From Micropterus salmoides (lineage: Eukaryota > Chordata > Actinopteri > Centrarchiformes > Centrarchidae): a DNA stretch of 64,000 bases. The DNA is taken from assembly GCF_014851395.1 (NCBI RefSeq), contig NW_024044348.1, positions 30,399,874 through 30,463,873 on the forward strand. The letters run 5' to 3'. Shown piece after piece: positions 36,290 to 48,815 of this stretch; the stretch's first letter is position 1; the number at the start of each line of letters is the position of its first letter. The notes beneath the pieces were generated by a model that saw only the letters and a program-made list of their open reading frames with translations, searched no databases and had not been told where the DNA came from. Position numbers and translations under genes: made by a program.

Positions 36290-36900
36290 ATGGGGAAATA
36301 TCAAGTGCATCTTTTTGCTCCCCCATTTATTCCACCCGCTCTGAGTGAGCTTTATCGGGCCTAACACATCGCAACATAGCCCCTCCTTTTTTTTTTATTT
36401 TACTTAGATTTTATTTTGCCCACTCAAACTTTTCATTTTCTGACAGATTGAGGCACCCTATTTAACAGTTTTATTCATCTGTGCCTGCAGGCAGGGACTG
36501 ACGTTACAGTCAATAAAAATGGGAGAGCTTTGCAGGCACCTCTTCTTCCCCCTTCCCTTTGTGTGCAAAGTGGCAGCCGTGAATTTAATCGAGGGAGAAT
36601 GTTGTGATTACTTAATGGTTTCCCAGGCAGCCATGGACTGGAGAATTAAATTCCGCATCTGCTTTCCAAGGCGTTAATCTCCTCTCCTCACATTCCGCCT
36701 GTTATGATGTGCACACAAGAGATAATGTTTAAACCGACTAAAGCAGGGTAAACCAGTGCAGGCTGTTATTGGCTTTATAATTACATAATTAACTTTTTGT
36801 TTCTAATCGTTACGGAGGTAATGGCTCCGCTAAAACGGAGGGCATCTGCCGAGCAGAAAAACCAAATCAAAAATCAATAATCCATAGAATGTCATTACAG
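36290..36900. promoter_or_regulatory. Strong candidate cis-regulatory island with paired TAATTA sites
   Basis: About 600 bp of non-repetitive sequence apart from one T-run (36390-36399). Two TAATTA sites stand two bases apart (36778-36783 and 36786-36791, TAATTACATAATTA), a good arrangement for paired homeodomain binding. Other notable words are gaatttaatcgagg near 36581, agaattaaattccgc near 36641, and a small dyad ggctccgctaaaacggagg near 36823. Ordinary coding is excluded by stops. Among the islands, this is one of the two or three I would expect to align across fishes or further. Confidence 0.42.
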
Positions 36901-37099
36901 TAAGTGCTTAGTCTTGAAACACAAGAGAGAGAGACAGAAAGATGGTGCATTCTCCCTTTTCTTTTCTTTTCCTTTCCTCCTTTTCCTGTGCGGTAAATGA
37001 ATCTCATTTGGAGATGAGAGTGTTATCTGTGGGAGAGGAGGCCCAGCAGCTGTGGGGAGCAGCAGGGTATCAGGCTCTGCCAGGTGCATGGCAGGAGAG
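36901..37099. other. Non-coding spacer
   Basis: Purine-rich then T/C-rich sequence around 36923-36985, followed by GC-richer sequence. No feature is called. Confidence 0.5.
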
Positions 37100-37650
37100 A
37101 GAGAGGGCCAAGCGCCACCGTAAATTACACCTGGCCTCCCAGCACCGCTATTGTAGGGCGATTGACCCGCTCCAAATGAATTCCATTTTCTGCAGGTCCC
37201 TCCTTATTTCTAATTTACATTGTGATCATATATGTCTGAAAAATGATATCATAAAAAAGATGAATGTACTAATTACCTCTCCTCTTATCTCTCCCTCGCC
37301 CGGTGCTCACCCCTTTGGACTTACTCCTCGCAGCATGTAAGTATGTCACTTATTTCATTGTGACAGGCGTAATGTATTCACAAAAGTGTGCCATAAATAC
37401 AAGCGTTCAGGTTGGCCACCTTGCACTCACATCGTGGGCCTCACAATGCCATGGCTGCTCAAATGAATGGAGAATTGACAAACATTTCTGGAGCCAAATT
37501 ACCCCCGGTGTCACTGTGAAATTAGGTTCTTGACCCGGCCTCTGATGCATGCTTATATTTCTACATATTTTCCCCATCGATTTTCATGCATGGCATCTGG
37601 CCATTGCAGTGTGAGACGAGGCTCCCTATGAGAAAGGGGTTAGGGGTATT
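37100..37650. promoter_or_regulatory. Candidate cis-regulatory island
   Basis: Non-repetitive sequence with CCATAAA at 37391-37397 (posterior HOX/CDX-like), cgccaccgtaaattacacc near 37113, ttgtagggcgattgaccc near 37151, and atcgattttcatgcatggc near 37577. A frame of 132 codons at 36942-37340 has no recognisable content. There is a possible natural break in the pyrimidine-rich part at 37275-37330. Confidence 0.38.
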
Positions 37651-39674
37651 TTAATACACCTGTGAAATGAGACTCTACTCGTCATGAATATGCTAAAGTA
37701 GAGCTGTCACAGCAGTCAGAGTGATATCCACTCACCTCTGCCTGATGAGCTGAGAGGGGGGATAACTGACTTCTACTCTGAGGCATAGGGGGACCAAGCT
37801 TATGCTGCCTGCCAGTGTCATTTTAACAAATAGGCTTATTAACAGTTCAGAGGCCAAGGACAACAGCAAAGTTATGCAACTATACTGGCATATATGGGAG
37901 AATATGAATATTATGTGTGTCCCCTTTTCATTACTACACAGCCTTGTCTGAATGTTTTCCGTGTCCAGCCATCAGAATGATAGCTTCCTCAAGAGTTTAT
38001 GTCTCCTCACCTTGGGATGAACTTGTAGTCTGCCTGTCAGCATCTGTTTGCTTAAGATTTCACCTAAGAAATGACTTTGACTTTGTGTGTGTCTCTGTCT
38101 GGGGCATTTGTTTCTCTGCATTTGCTAGGCTCTTCCAGCACACATGCTCCATCATTTGACTTTGTATTCCGTGACACTATGGTCTGACACTTGACCTCCT
38201 GACCTCATTCCCAGACTGCTATAACCACCCTTTGGAGCCTAGCATGGATAGCAATATAATGGTAATTTGCTGAGGTCACTGTTGCTATCGTATATTACAA
38301 CAAACCTCCCAAGAACATATGAAATGATGTTCAGCATTTTAAATAATATTTCCTATACAGTCTACTACTTATATTGTTATTATTTTAAATTAAGAATGAT
38401 ATATGCACATCGTTGTGTCCTCATAAAATCCCCTCAGTACCTCACTTTATTAAAATCAGTATAGTCAGTATCTTAACAAAAAATTCACTGTGAATTTATT
38501 GCACTTTGTGACCAAAGTGATTCTAATACTGACTACTAAAAGAAATACCTCATTTTATTTTAACCCAGGAAAATCTGTGAGAAAGTCTTATTTTCACCTC
38601 TGAAACTTTTGAAGGAGAGTACAGCCTGGCGTGACAAACAAGCCTTTCCTTAGAAACACCTCATTTTGTGTGTAGCCATTACCCTTTGGTGTCACATTTG
38701 GCATTTGTTTTAAGTCTTTTCAGGCACAAAGGCACTATCTCTAGCTGTAAAAGCCTGTGTGAAACGCTTTGCTTAACCTGCTGACACAAAGGAACCACTT
38801 AAGCTGTTTTCCCCTTCATCCTCTACAAGTGCAATGACTCACTTTCCATTTGAAATCAATAATGGGGGATGCCGTGACCGAAGGTAACTGCAGTAAGAGG
38901 ACATACGTACTGAAAGATATCAACACCAAAAGGCCGCCAGGTGTATTCAGCATATGACACATGCAAGTTCCGGAACATATGTGTGTGTGTGTGTGTGTAT
39001 ACTGTATGTGCATGCATAAATATGCACATGTTTACATTTAGGAATGTACATGTGCCTATGTATCTTCAGCACTTGTAAAACTTGACTCAAAAGGCCCTTC
39101 TCCTTTTAACCAACTAAATTCTCGGAAGAGCTTTGCAGACCTGTTGACAGAGCACCAGAGGCTGATGGTGAAAAAGGAGCAGACCCGGTGAGCAAAGCTG
39201 CCCCAGGGGGCTGGGGGTCGGTGCTGGGTGCACCCTCAGCGCCCTCAGCCTGCATGCATTTCTGGAGGGTATGAGGCCACCTGGCCAAAGTCGGGAGCGG
39301 CAGTGATTAATTCACCTTGTTTAGGGTGCTGTCATCGCAATGAGATGGACGAGGGCTCAGGATGATGGATGAGGGCCGGAGCAAGGACTGATAAGACATG
39401 GCCCATGAATCTGTTCTACATCATCGGCTCCTTTGATCACTGACAGAAGTTCAGAGATGGGCCTGCGCATCTGTCCAAACAAACAAAAGCCTCTTCCCTC
39501 CCAGAACCCTCCCTTACTATCCCCCAGCTCCAATACCCCGACTCTCAGGTTAGCTCTCACTTGTAAACAAACAGTGGAGAGACAAAAATGGAATGACAGA
39601 GAGGACATCCATCTGAGAGCAAGATGAAGTGATAAAGAAAGAAAGAGAGTGGGACATGGATTGAAAAAGACAGC

Positions 39675-39714
<40 letters not shown>

Positions 39715-40379
39715 AAAGTATCCATAAGGGGTGGAGGCTTGGAGCCTGTGAACCATGGCAGCATGGTTTAAAGCCCCCCAAAAGGAGCCCTCCTCTGCAA
39801 TGACAGATTCGGCAGATAAGAGATGATCCATGAAAGCCGATCGGTGTGCTGACAGCAGGAGAGAGGCCTTGGCCCCGGCCGGCAGGGTGCATTACTGTGG
39901 GCAAACGCAGCTGTCAGGGCCAAACGGGCCCTCAGCTTTCTGCCATGCCACCACACTGACGTCACACAGCGAGAGCCAGGGCCTGTCCACCCCCTACTTC
40001 ACTCCCTCCAGTCACCGAACACTGCATTCCAGCACTGAAACATTCCCAGGCCAGTCTATTGCACAACTTCATTTTGGGGTATATATCAGCTGACAGGTGT
40101 TGAAATTAACCTATCTCAACCATTCTCTGACATATTGACAATGTGTAAAGGAATGCAGGGGTGCACTGAGTGAAGGATTTCTGACAGGTAAGACATAAAA
40201 GATTAGACTTGGATTTATTCTTCAGAATCGCATTGAGCCGCAGTTACGAGGTCTCTTTTACTCTTCTAACACTGTTAGACTAAGGAGCTTTAGCACTAGT
40301 CTCAAGATAGACAGACAGAAATATGGACAGCATGGAGAATGAGATCCACTGTGTAAAACAGGAGACTTTCATGTACTTT
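37651..40379. other. Non-coding stretch, no gene seen
   Basis: Ordinary sequence with a short (GT)n at 38980-38999 and a GA tract listed separately. Open frames at 39357-39904 are serine/leucine-rich readings of the GA tract's complement. The sequence ctgacag directly followed by gtaagac at 40188 lacks a pyrimidine tract and is not called. Confidence 0.5.
39681..39713. repeat. (GA)n microsatellite
   Basis: Uninterrupted GA tract of about 33 bp, preceded by a looser purine-rich run from 39634. Purine-pyrimidine mirror tracts like this can adopt triplex DNA. Confidence 0.96.
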
Positions 40380-40990
40380 CCCTGCTGAACACGCGGCTGC
40401 ACGGCGCTTATTCCACCAGCCTCCTAAGAAAATTACCCCATCTACCAAGGGAGCTGAGAAAAAAGGAGTGCAGACGATTCCCTCAAGGAAATGAAAGTCA
40501 GTAATAAGCTATTTAATTTATACTTGAAATTATTTTATGCTCAATAGATACACTCTGGGTCCTTATTGCTATTTAAATGATTATTCTCGCCAAATTATTT
40601 TAATCCATTTTCAGAGGAAAAATTTCTACATCCTCATTTAAACAGCTAAATGGGGGCATCTTTTAACTTCATGCGGTCGACATAGTAAATTAGAGAACTA
40701 AAAGGCTTGCTTTTACTTTGGCATTCATTTCAAAGTATTAGCTCAGTAATGGATATCCTCACATACTAATGCTGAATTATTTTACATATAAATGCTGATT
40801 TAAATGCACACTCTCATGGTTCATTGGCTTACCATCAAAATTGTTTGTTTGAGGCTGTCCTTTCATGAGGAGCATTATAAACAACCTTGAAGTAGGCATA
40901 ATTGATATGGTGAATAGTATTGGCTTGCTCACTCAGAATCACTTTAACATGTATACAATAAACATACAATGCTTTGCTGTCTCTGATTTA
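40380..40990. promoter_or_regulatory. Candidate cis-regulatory island, AT-rich
   Basis: About 600 bp without simple repeats. It carries two ATTTAAAT palindromes (40571-40578, 40798-40805), aaattattttaatcc near 40594, catcctcatttaaacagc near 40629, and gcataattgatatgg near 40897. The first 60 bp are GC-richer (gcggctgcacggcgc near 40392). AT-rich conserved elements with this look are frequent around developmental genes. Confidence 0.36.
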
Positions 40991-41256
40991 GGGACAGCGT
41001 GAACACTGACATTGTGGACAAGGACACCAGGACTTTATAAACAGTACATAGTGCAAGACCCACTATAAGGAAAGTCAACTATACATATCATTTTCTATGT
41101 AACCATTCAAAGCTCTGTATCTGTATGAGATAAGAGCTGGGTAAATGTACTTCGTAGTTCTGACCTTGGTCTGAGAACTGATCGCTTTGGTCTTTTTCTC
41201 TTTTTGATCTTGTATCTCTCAGAGTCCCGCTTCACCTCTGTCCATGCTTAAACACC

Positions 41257-41257
<1 letters not shown>

Positions 41258-41306
<49 letters not shown>
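41258..41306. repeat. (CT)n microsatellite
   Basis: Uninterrupted TC tract of 49 bp inside a longer pyrimidine-rich region (41190-41340). It is a polypurine-polypyrimidine mirror repeat. Confidence 0.97.
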
Positions 41307-41309
<3 letters not shown>

Positions 41310-42106
41310 TCTCACCCCCTTTTCCTCTCTACATTCTCTTGCTCACCTTTCTACTCACATTATAAGCTGAGATGAATACATGAAAAGATTGGTGACCTTT
41401 TAATGAAAATGTCAGTATTCCTGTAGTGGGGGAGAGGCAAGCTCTGTGTTTCAGAGACCAAGCACAGTCTCCATGACACTTGAGCTTTCACAAACTCAAC
41501 TATATGTTCCATGACAGCTCCTAAGTGTCTCTTTTTCTTTGCCTTCATGTCTCCAAGTTTTTTTTTTCTTCTGAGACCTTCTTTGGCTACTTGTCCTCTT
41601 TTTAAAATTCAGGGTTTTTTTGTCCTCTGTCTGAAATGGATTTTCAGTATTCCAATAGCAGTAGCAATATGCATGCCTGTCCTCTTCTGTCGATCCTATT
41701 CCTATTTATGAGCACTGCTAACTAAAATAAAAGAAGGGCCAAGAGGACACAGTAAAGATGTCATATAAAAACATTCCAAATCTCATGCAGAAAATGTGTT
41801 TTGCATTAATGTCAGGACCTTTACAAAGAAAGTGAATGAATACTTCCATGGTGCTTTCTGCAGTAATGTTTCAACTGGGCTTGACAAACATTCAAACATT
41901 CAAAAAAGTCACAAGGGCTAATGTCACTTTGATGTCTTCCTTTCTAGCACTCTAGCTTTGTCTCTTCTCTTACCTCTTGCTTAGAAATTGTAATGTAGAT
42001 CCTCCTGAGTGGCTTACTCTAGCAGGTGCCACACAGAGCAGTCATGATCATTTGTCAACTGTACCTCTGCCTTTTGTCACGTTTTGTCTTCCATCTCTAT
42101 TTTTAG
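41307..42106. other. Non-coding stretch, no gene seen
   Basis: Ordinary sequence, T-rich at 41560-41620. The last 30 bases before 42107 form a pyrimidine-rich acceptor-like tract, described with the possible microexon. Confidence 0.5.
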
Positions 42107-42143
42107 TGTGGCGAAAAGACGACAAGGCGAAGGTGTTCTTTAA
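42107..42143 (+). other. Possible 37-nt microexon
   Basis: A pyrimidine-rich tract (gttttgtcttccatctctatttttag, 42081-42106) is followed by 37 bases and then the consensus donor GTAAGTG from 42144. Two frames are open; the one starting at 42109 reads WRKDDKAKVFF, and the 42107 frame reads CGEKTTRRRCSL, while the third stops. The exon is GC-richer than its flanks and has purine-rich words (gaaaagacgacaag) typical of splicing enhancers. I do not recognise the peptide. The 37-nt length would shift phase. It may be part of a non-coding transcript or chance. Confidence 0.22.
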
Positions 42144-42330
42144 GTAAGTGACAACCTGACGCCCAGCTTTATTTGATGCTTTTCAGATCAAAGCCTCACT
42201 GCAGGGCACGCTAATTTGAAGTCCACCGCAGTGATGATCGCTGTGCATGATTACCCCACAATGGCACTCCTATTAATCACATCACTCTGATTATTCTAAT
42301 TTGATTTGACTCAATGATGCCTCCCCCCAG
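42144..42330. promoter_or_regulatory. Weak candidate cis-regulatory island
   Basis: Non-repetitive block after the possible microexon, with gcacgctaatttg near 42207, tcctattaatcacatc near 42268, and tgattattctaatttgattt near 42289. If the microexon is real, this would be conserved flanking intron. Confidence 0.28.
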
Positions 42331-42351
42331 TAGTACCTCTCTCTTGTTCTG

Positions 42352-42397
<46 letters not shown>
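42352..42397. repeat. (TC)n microsatellite
   Basis: TC tract of about 46 bp with one ttt interruption near 42369. On the minus strand it gives an arginine/glutamate-rich open frame (42277-42471), which is an artefact. Confidence 0.96.
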
Positions 42398-42401
<4 letters not shown>

Positions 42402-45400
42402 CCGTCATCACAACGTCTCCCAATAAAACTGTCAAGTAGGGCGCCTGCTCTCCACAGTAAGTGGATGACATTTAAAAGGCTACAACATGACTGACAGTGT
42501 ACTCACAGAGGGAGGGAGTGAGAGTGCAGAGGGGGGAGGAAGACAAGGAGAGAGAGAAGATGAGGGAATGAGGGGATGCCCATGTTAATACTTACAAATG
42601 ACTAATGTCTCCCCCAGCAGGTGCCATGGCCAGACAAACTGGATAAATATTGAGATTCCTCTGAGCACAGCAGCATGCAAAATGAAGCCCAACTGTTTCT
42701 GATGCAACTCAGTAGAAGTGACTGGCCCTGCCGAATAGCTTAGCCCTGTCTCTCCCCATCACTCTGCCTGCCTAATAGTTTTGTTTCTAGCCCATCCAGA
42801 CTTGCACAGGATCCATCTACTGTACGAATAATGTCTGGCTTTTGCTGTCAGCATTTATTGATATGTAAAGTTACATATGAACACAAACCATGGATTACAT
42901 TTCATGTGAACTAATAGTATACATTTTTTGAAAATGACTGAGGTGTGGTATGAATATGTGAATGTTATGTAATATATTATTTTAATGTGCATTGGCTCTG
43001 CATTGCATAGTAAAACTTAAATGAAAGAACTGTAAACAGGATATAAACCAAGCCCTCCTCAAAAGGTGAAAACATTATATCTTTAAAATGTCAGCTTTCC
43101 TGGAATCAAAACAGCTTTGTTTTTTGATTGACAACTGACAGCATGTCAGCAATACTTTCCACCATTGTTTTACTGTTTTAGGAGTAATGAAAGTCAACTG
43201 TGAGTAAGAAAGCTGCAGTTGGTAAAGTTAATTATACCTTCGCAATGATGCTGATTATACAAAGCTTATCAGCTTTTAAAAAATGCAATGTATACATATT
43301 GCCAAACTATCATTTCTTAATTAATTTGACAGCAAAGAATAATAGCTGATTAAAAAACTTCCATTGCCAACAAACAATACTCGTGTGAACTTATGTGTTC
43401 CTAGGTATTAGAGTTCCATTTATCTGTGCAAGAAAATCACTTTTTAATAGCACAAAGTAATGACATGTCATGATTACTGTCATTATAATCAGCTAATCTT
43501 AAAACAACAGTTTAGTTTAGTTAAACTTAGCACTTAATACAGAAAAAAATTACCTTACAATGTTTGATCTTGTTGTGTGAGGCTTGATGCTACAAGTAGG
43601 ACACTGGGCTTTGTTGTGGCCTCCAATATGACTATCCTCAGACCCAGGTCAAAGACCTCGTGGCAACCTGCACATATGGTAGTGTCAAAGGAGAGTAAGG
43701 ATGGTGGTGAAAAACCTTTAATACTATACAGAGATTGCAATCCCCCAGCCACCAACAAAAATCAAAGACCAATGTCAAGGTTCATATGGCATCCTCTTCC
43801 AAACAACTACTTGGAGGCCCATGCCATTGTATGACAGTTTCAGCAAAGGGCAGCTATGGCAGAAAATTCACAGACTGATTTAGTAAGTTGTAAAATAACA
43901 CCTAATATGTCTAAAATATGCAATTCAGACATGAAATTATGTCCCCAAAAACATTCCAGAAGTCACCTTTTCCTGTTGATAGAGATTAGTTATCTGTCTC
44001 TGGACAAAACCTCACCATGCCAGGCCTCAACTCAGAGAGCAAGAGCGGTGTGCTCCACCCTGACTCTTTGGGTCCAGCCAGTGAGAGTTTTCGTGCGTCA
44101 TACACAGTATGTCCCAGCCCAGAGCTGAGACAACACCAGAGCACATCCTCTTTCTAGACAATAGACCTGGCCTGCCATGTTATACCCACACAGCAGGCGT
44201 CCACCACTCTGCAGAAGGCAGGAAGCTCCTCCAGCTGACCCACTGCCTCCTCATATATACAGTCACCGGAAGTTCCCTCAGCCAGCCGGTGTTCACAGGT
44301 TAAAAAAGTTCAACTCTCCACTGCTGCTGACACACAGTGTTTCAATACAGAGGCTCACATCTATCAGTCAGGGATGTCTTTTTAGTTTACTTGTAAGCAT
44401 TACTCATATTCCAAATGAAAGAAATATATTGACACACATGGAATGGACATAATTGGATTTGTTTCTAAAAATATGAGCAGTTTCCTTTTGAGATAAAAAA
44501 CAGTATCACAATCCTTGTGATGGCTCCTATTGTCTGCAACAGCTATTAAAGGCATGTCAAAGTCTGCTACACGTCCCCACATTTTGTTCTGGGACACTGT
44601 AAGTACTGGTATTGCATGATGCATCGTCTATAGAGCCTCTGAGAGATACAGAGGGACTTGATAAAAGCCCTTAGCCACAGTAAAACACACATTTTCCATC
44701 TTGTTGATTTACGAATGAAAAACTCCCTTTAAATTGCCCATGTCTCCAGATGTCGTTGGAAGTTCAACAAGATTAGATATGGGACCGGTTTCTTTGCCTT
44801 TATTTGCTTTTGTTTGCTGTAGGTGACGATGACTCACACAGTAGAAATAGAGTATTTCATTTTCAAAATATACATGTATGCATATATGCAGCGCCTGAAG
44901 TGGAAAAAATAACTGCCAGTTCGCCCCATTCACATGTTGATGTGTGTATTAACACTTTTTATTATTTGTAACATTTCAACAGTTTATTAATTGATAATAG
45001 TATACAGTATACAGATAATAGTATCCTGTATAGATTATTTTTGTAGGTTGTTTGCCTTCATTAAATCAGTGTGCAAGAAAAATGCATTGTTTGTTAATGC
45101 TAAGTACTAACTCGTCAATAATTATAACCATTCATGAATAACAACATATCAAGATGTCGATTTTGAAAGTTTGCTGTAGCATGTCAACCTTTTTATTTTT
45201 TCCCACCCCATCCAGGCTGTGATTGGCCAGTTCACAAAAAGTGACACTGACACAAGGCACCCAATCTTACCCCTATTCTGTTTCCGCCAACAGAGATTAG
45301 CAGGCTAGCCAGAACAGGAACAGATGAGCGTCACGTAGTGCCCACTGGGTAATGCAGTTTATTTAGGATGAACCACCTAGAGAACCTGATATGAAGAGGG

Positions 45401-46859
45401 CAGAGAATAGGACCGGTGAGTAGCGGTCCATTTTAAGCACTGCAAATATGCCATGTGAAAAAGATACACATAAGCACAAATGTGCTAACTGGAAACAAAA
45501 CTCCCTATGCACTACTACTATGCACACAAACATACAAGGCCCCTGCTGTCTTTAATACACTCTTGGGCCTGTAAAATTCACACCTATCAGGCCAGAATGC
45601 CCAGACAGAATGGCCCATTTGGCATACAGATGGCACTCCTGGTAAAGTATGGTGTAATTGGTGCACAACCATGGCACTGTGTGGCCTAGTAGCCAGGGGC
45701 AACACATTTTCTGGACAAAGGGCAGGAAGTTTTTGGCTCGGCGGTGGGTTGTGGAAGAATCAGGGGCCATAATGGTGTAGCCATATGTTGTGTTAGTCTT
45801 ATAGAGCCTGTATGTCTTTGTGCATGTAGCTGGAGGGTCACACGCCTTTGTGTGCCGTGTGTTATGGTGTGACACTGCTATTATGGATGAGTGCTGACAG
45901 CCGGTGGAATGGCCACAGACAGAGGGCTTGTACTTGTTGTGTTAACACTGGCGGGACACAATAATCTGCTACTTGTAAAGCAGGTATCGTCCTGACAAAA
46001 CCATTATTGTCTCCACATGGTAATGAGGGCCGGGGAGGGACTGGGAAATAGATTTAGAGGAGGCTGGTCCTGGGCCATGGCCTGCCTGAGATGGGTTGTG
46101 AGGGTGGGGGGAGTAGGACAAGGAGGCGGGGGAGTGGGGCATTAGGTTTGTTCTCTTGCATCACTGAGCACTGGAGAGTTGTCTTAAATTGCCACAATAC
46201 AAATTAGCTGGGCTAAAGAATAGAAGCCACAGAAGAGGGGGGGAAACAGATGACAAGCCTGAAGATTTAAGTCAAACATACAATAGCATTCTGTAATGCC
46301 CCCCTCCCCTTCTGCCCACATCTTCCTCTCTGTGCATAAGATCAGGGTGGAATAGAAAAAGGGGAAAAAAAGAAAACAGGGAGTGTTGTTGGTGTCTTCT
46401 AATGAAGCAAGCGAAGATGCAAGTCAATAGAGCAATTCATTAACAAATCAAAGTCCCATGGGCCTGCCTGGCAGCATGGCTGTGTTTGTGAAAACCCTCC
46501 TTCAGAATGGATACCCATATGCCAGGGGTCAGGGTGACACCCCTCTCCACACTGTTTACCATTCAGCGTACACACACATGGCCGTTAGGGTCACCACTAT
46601 CTAACGTGTCCGCTGCACACACAACAGAATTTCCATATGGTCCATGAAAATGGATACGCCGTTGGGCCTCCCTTACTTCCCACGCCCCAGCCTTCAGCGC
46701 ATGTGGCTGCTGTGTGGTTTGTGTGTGTCCACACACTTCAGGCGGGTGGGTGAGACAGGTTTGGGGTCAGAAGGGGTTCTGGTGTTGCTTATGTTAGACA
46801 GCCAGCCAAGTCAAGACTTTAAAAAGCTGTCCCTCATCATCCTCATCCAAACCCAAAAA
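42398..46859. other. Non-coding stretch, no gene seen
   Basis: Purine-rich at 42505-42575, AT-rich at 42840-43560, and mixed from 43560 to 44330 with GC-richer sequence I do not recognise. Around 46090-46140 there are several G-runs but one long loop. The segment 45215-45420 is ordinary with a CCAAT-type motif (gattggcc near 45224). Open frames do not exceed 107 codons here and match nothing. Confidence 0.5.
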
Positions 46860-48815
46860 TGTTTCCTTTACTTTTGCTCTTCACCCCTCCCACTGCAGAC
46901 TGTCAGACCTTGCTGAGCTTGTCTCTCCCCTCCTATATCACCCTTCTTCCCCTTACTCCGTGCTTCTGTCTGTAGTGCACCTTTCAGAGGACTTTCAGAA
47001 CTCTTGCAGTAGTGGTGCTGATGTTGCTTCATAAGAACGTGAGGGCAGTACTGATGGCCGCCTGTGAGTGTGAAGCCCATTGAGACAGTGGTGACCTGCT
47101 GAAGAGGATTCCAGCCTAAGGGCACTTCACATGACTCTTTCAAATCCACACAAATAAAGCTCTTTATGGCCTGAAAGTGGCCCCACAGAATGGGTGCTAC
47201 AGAGCCCCCTGAAAAGCCCAACACGATTGTCATGGATATTACACGACGCGAGCAACAACGGGCCGAGGAGACAAGTGTTGATCGGGAACAAAACTCGAGC
47301 AGACTTTTCCGTGAGGCGGGCCAGGGAATGTTGACAGGCCAGTGAATGGTCTGTTTAACCCTTTGAAAGTGAATGGGGGCTCCCTGAAACAAATGCATTC
47401 TGATAGACTTTGTACGCACTGGGACACAAAAAGTACACTAAGCCCCTGCAAGAGAACTAGGCAGAAGGCGAGAGACGAAAATAAGATTGGAAAGGTGGGA
47501 ATGTGTTTGCGCCAGATTCTATCAGCCCAACTCTTCTATTTTCTGGCTTTGACGCTTCTCTTTTGAGCTCAACAGAGAGATGATTTAAGCCTTGACTGGG
47601 CTCTAGCATCCATTTTGACTGAGCCCATTTAGAGTTTTAGACAGACTGTTTGTTCACAAGAGTATGCTGCGGTTTGATGGAGAATGTCAAGCCTGAAGTG
47701 AGTGTTATTCCTTTGGCACTGGCAGTCATTCATTCAGCCACCTAAAAACTTTATTTTCTCTATCACCACTCAAGGGTAAAGCCAAGCTCAAAATGCATTA
47801 TCAGATTTTGTGTAATTTCTCCGTATGTGTTTGACAGTTACACACAACCCTGCCAAAAAGAATATCTTGCCACAGGGAGGGGCCTTGTCTGTGGAGTTTG
47901 TAGCATTTTAAATAATGGAGAAAAAAAGTAATAATAATGTCATTTAAAAATGGTAATCACTGCAATGCAAATACTTTACTTTGTAATTAAACTTTGCTCT
48001 AAAACAGATATTACTCCTGCTGATTTAAAATTGGGGCATGTGACAGTTATGAGGCTGTTAATTGCAAAACTGCTCAGCATTGCTAATTGTTCCACGGGTG
48101 AATGAAATAATGCTCTGGCAGGGGTACTCTATCAATGTGACAAGCGAGTTTTTGCCACTGTGGCACACTGCAGTGTCACCTGTGGGCAGCCATGCATACA
48201 CTGTATCTGCTAAATGATTCATTTAAAGATGACACAACTTTTACTTGTGACAATGGATGGAGATTAATAATAAGGGCTGTCAAAATATTTTTGTTACTTT
48301 TCTGAAATAGGAAACATGATGTAACACATTGGTATGCTTGACAGGAGATTTGAATTCAGTCCATCATGCATACAAAATGTGCCACTTATAAGTTACTGCA
48401 TGTTCAAATGTGCCTACATACCCAAACTCAGCATGAGTTTCCTCCAGCAAACTGCTACAGCTAGGATGTCACCCTCCAAACTCTCTCACACAACCTTCTC
48501 AGACAGCAAAAAAACTTCTCCAGCAGAGCTCCTGCATGCTGACGGTAATCCTGAACTTTGGAAACTGCAAGGGGGGGAAGAGAAATGTGCTTAGTTCAGC
48601 TCCTTCTTGTCACAGGGTGTAGTTTGAGTGGGAGCAGACATGGCTGCCATTGTGGGAGCGTTCTGTGTTGCTGTGTTTGTGTCAGGAAGGCTTTCAGCAG
48701 CGAGCGTTGTGACAGTGAGGACGTGTGAGGTGCATTGAGATGTCCTCGTTCTAGGAATACTGCCACTGCCACCATGAGACCAGCCAATTATGCCTCCAGC
48801 ATGCAAATGTCTTGC
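46860..48815. other. Non-coding stretch including the longest open frame of the window
   Basis: The minus-strand frame at 46868-47419 reaches 183 codons, the longest seen. It has no signal peptide, domain or motif I recognise, an ordinary mixed composition and no codon pattern that stands out. One frame of this length is expected by chance in 64 kb of this base composition. The segment 48050-48125 (gttaattgcaaaactgc) has weak enhancer-like texture. Confidence 0.5.

Noticed and set aside
40150..40195. Second recursive-type splice site (ctgacag directly followed by gtaagac)
   Set aside because: There is no pyrimidine tract or clear branch point ahead of it.
46083..46139. Plus-strand G-quadruplex candidate
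   Set aside because: The fourth G-run is 16 bases away, beyond the usual loop limit.
46868..47419. Minus-strand open frame of 183 codons, the longest in the window
   Set aside because: No domain, signal peptide or family resemblance. With about one stop per twenty codons, a frame of this length is expected by chance with a probability of roughly one half in 64 kb on both strands.
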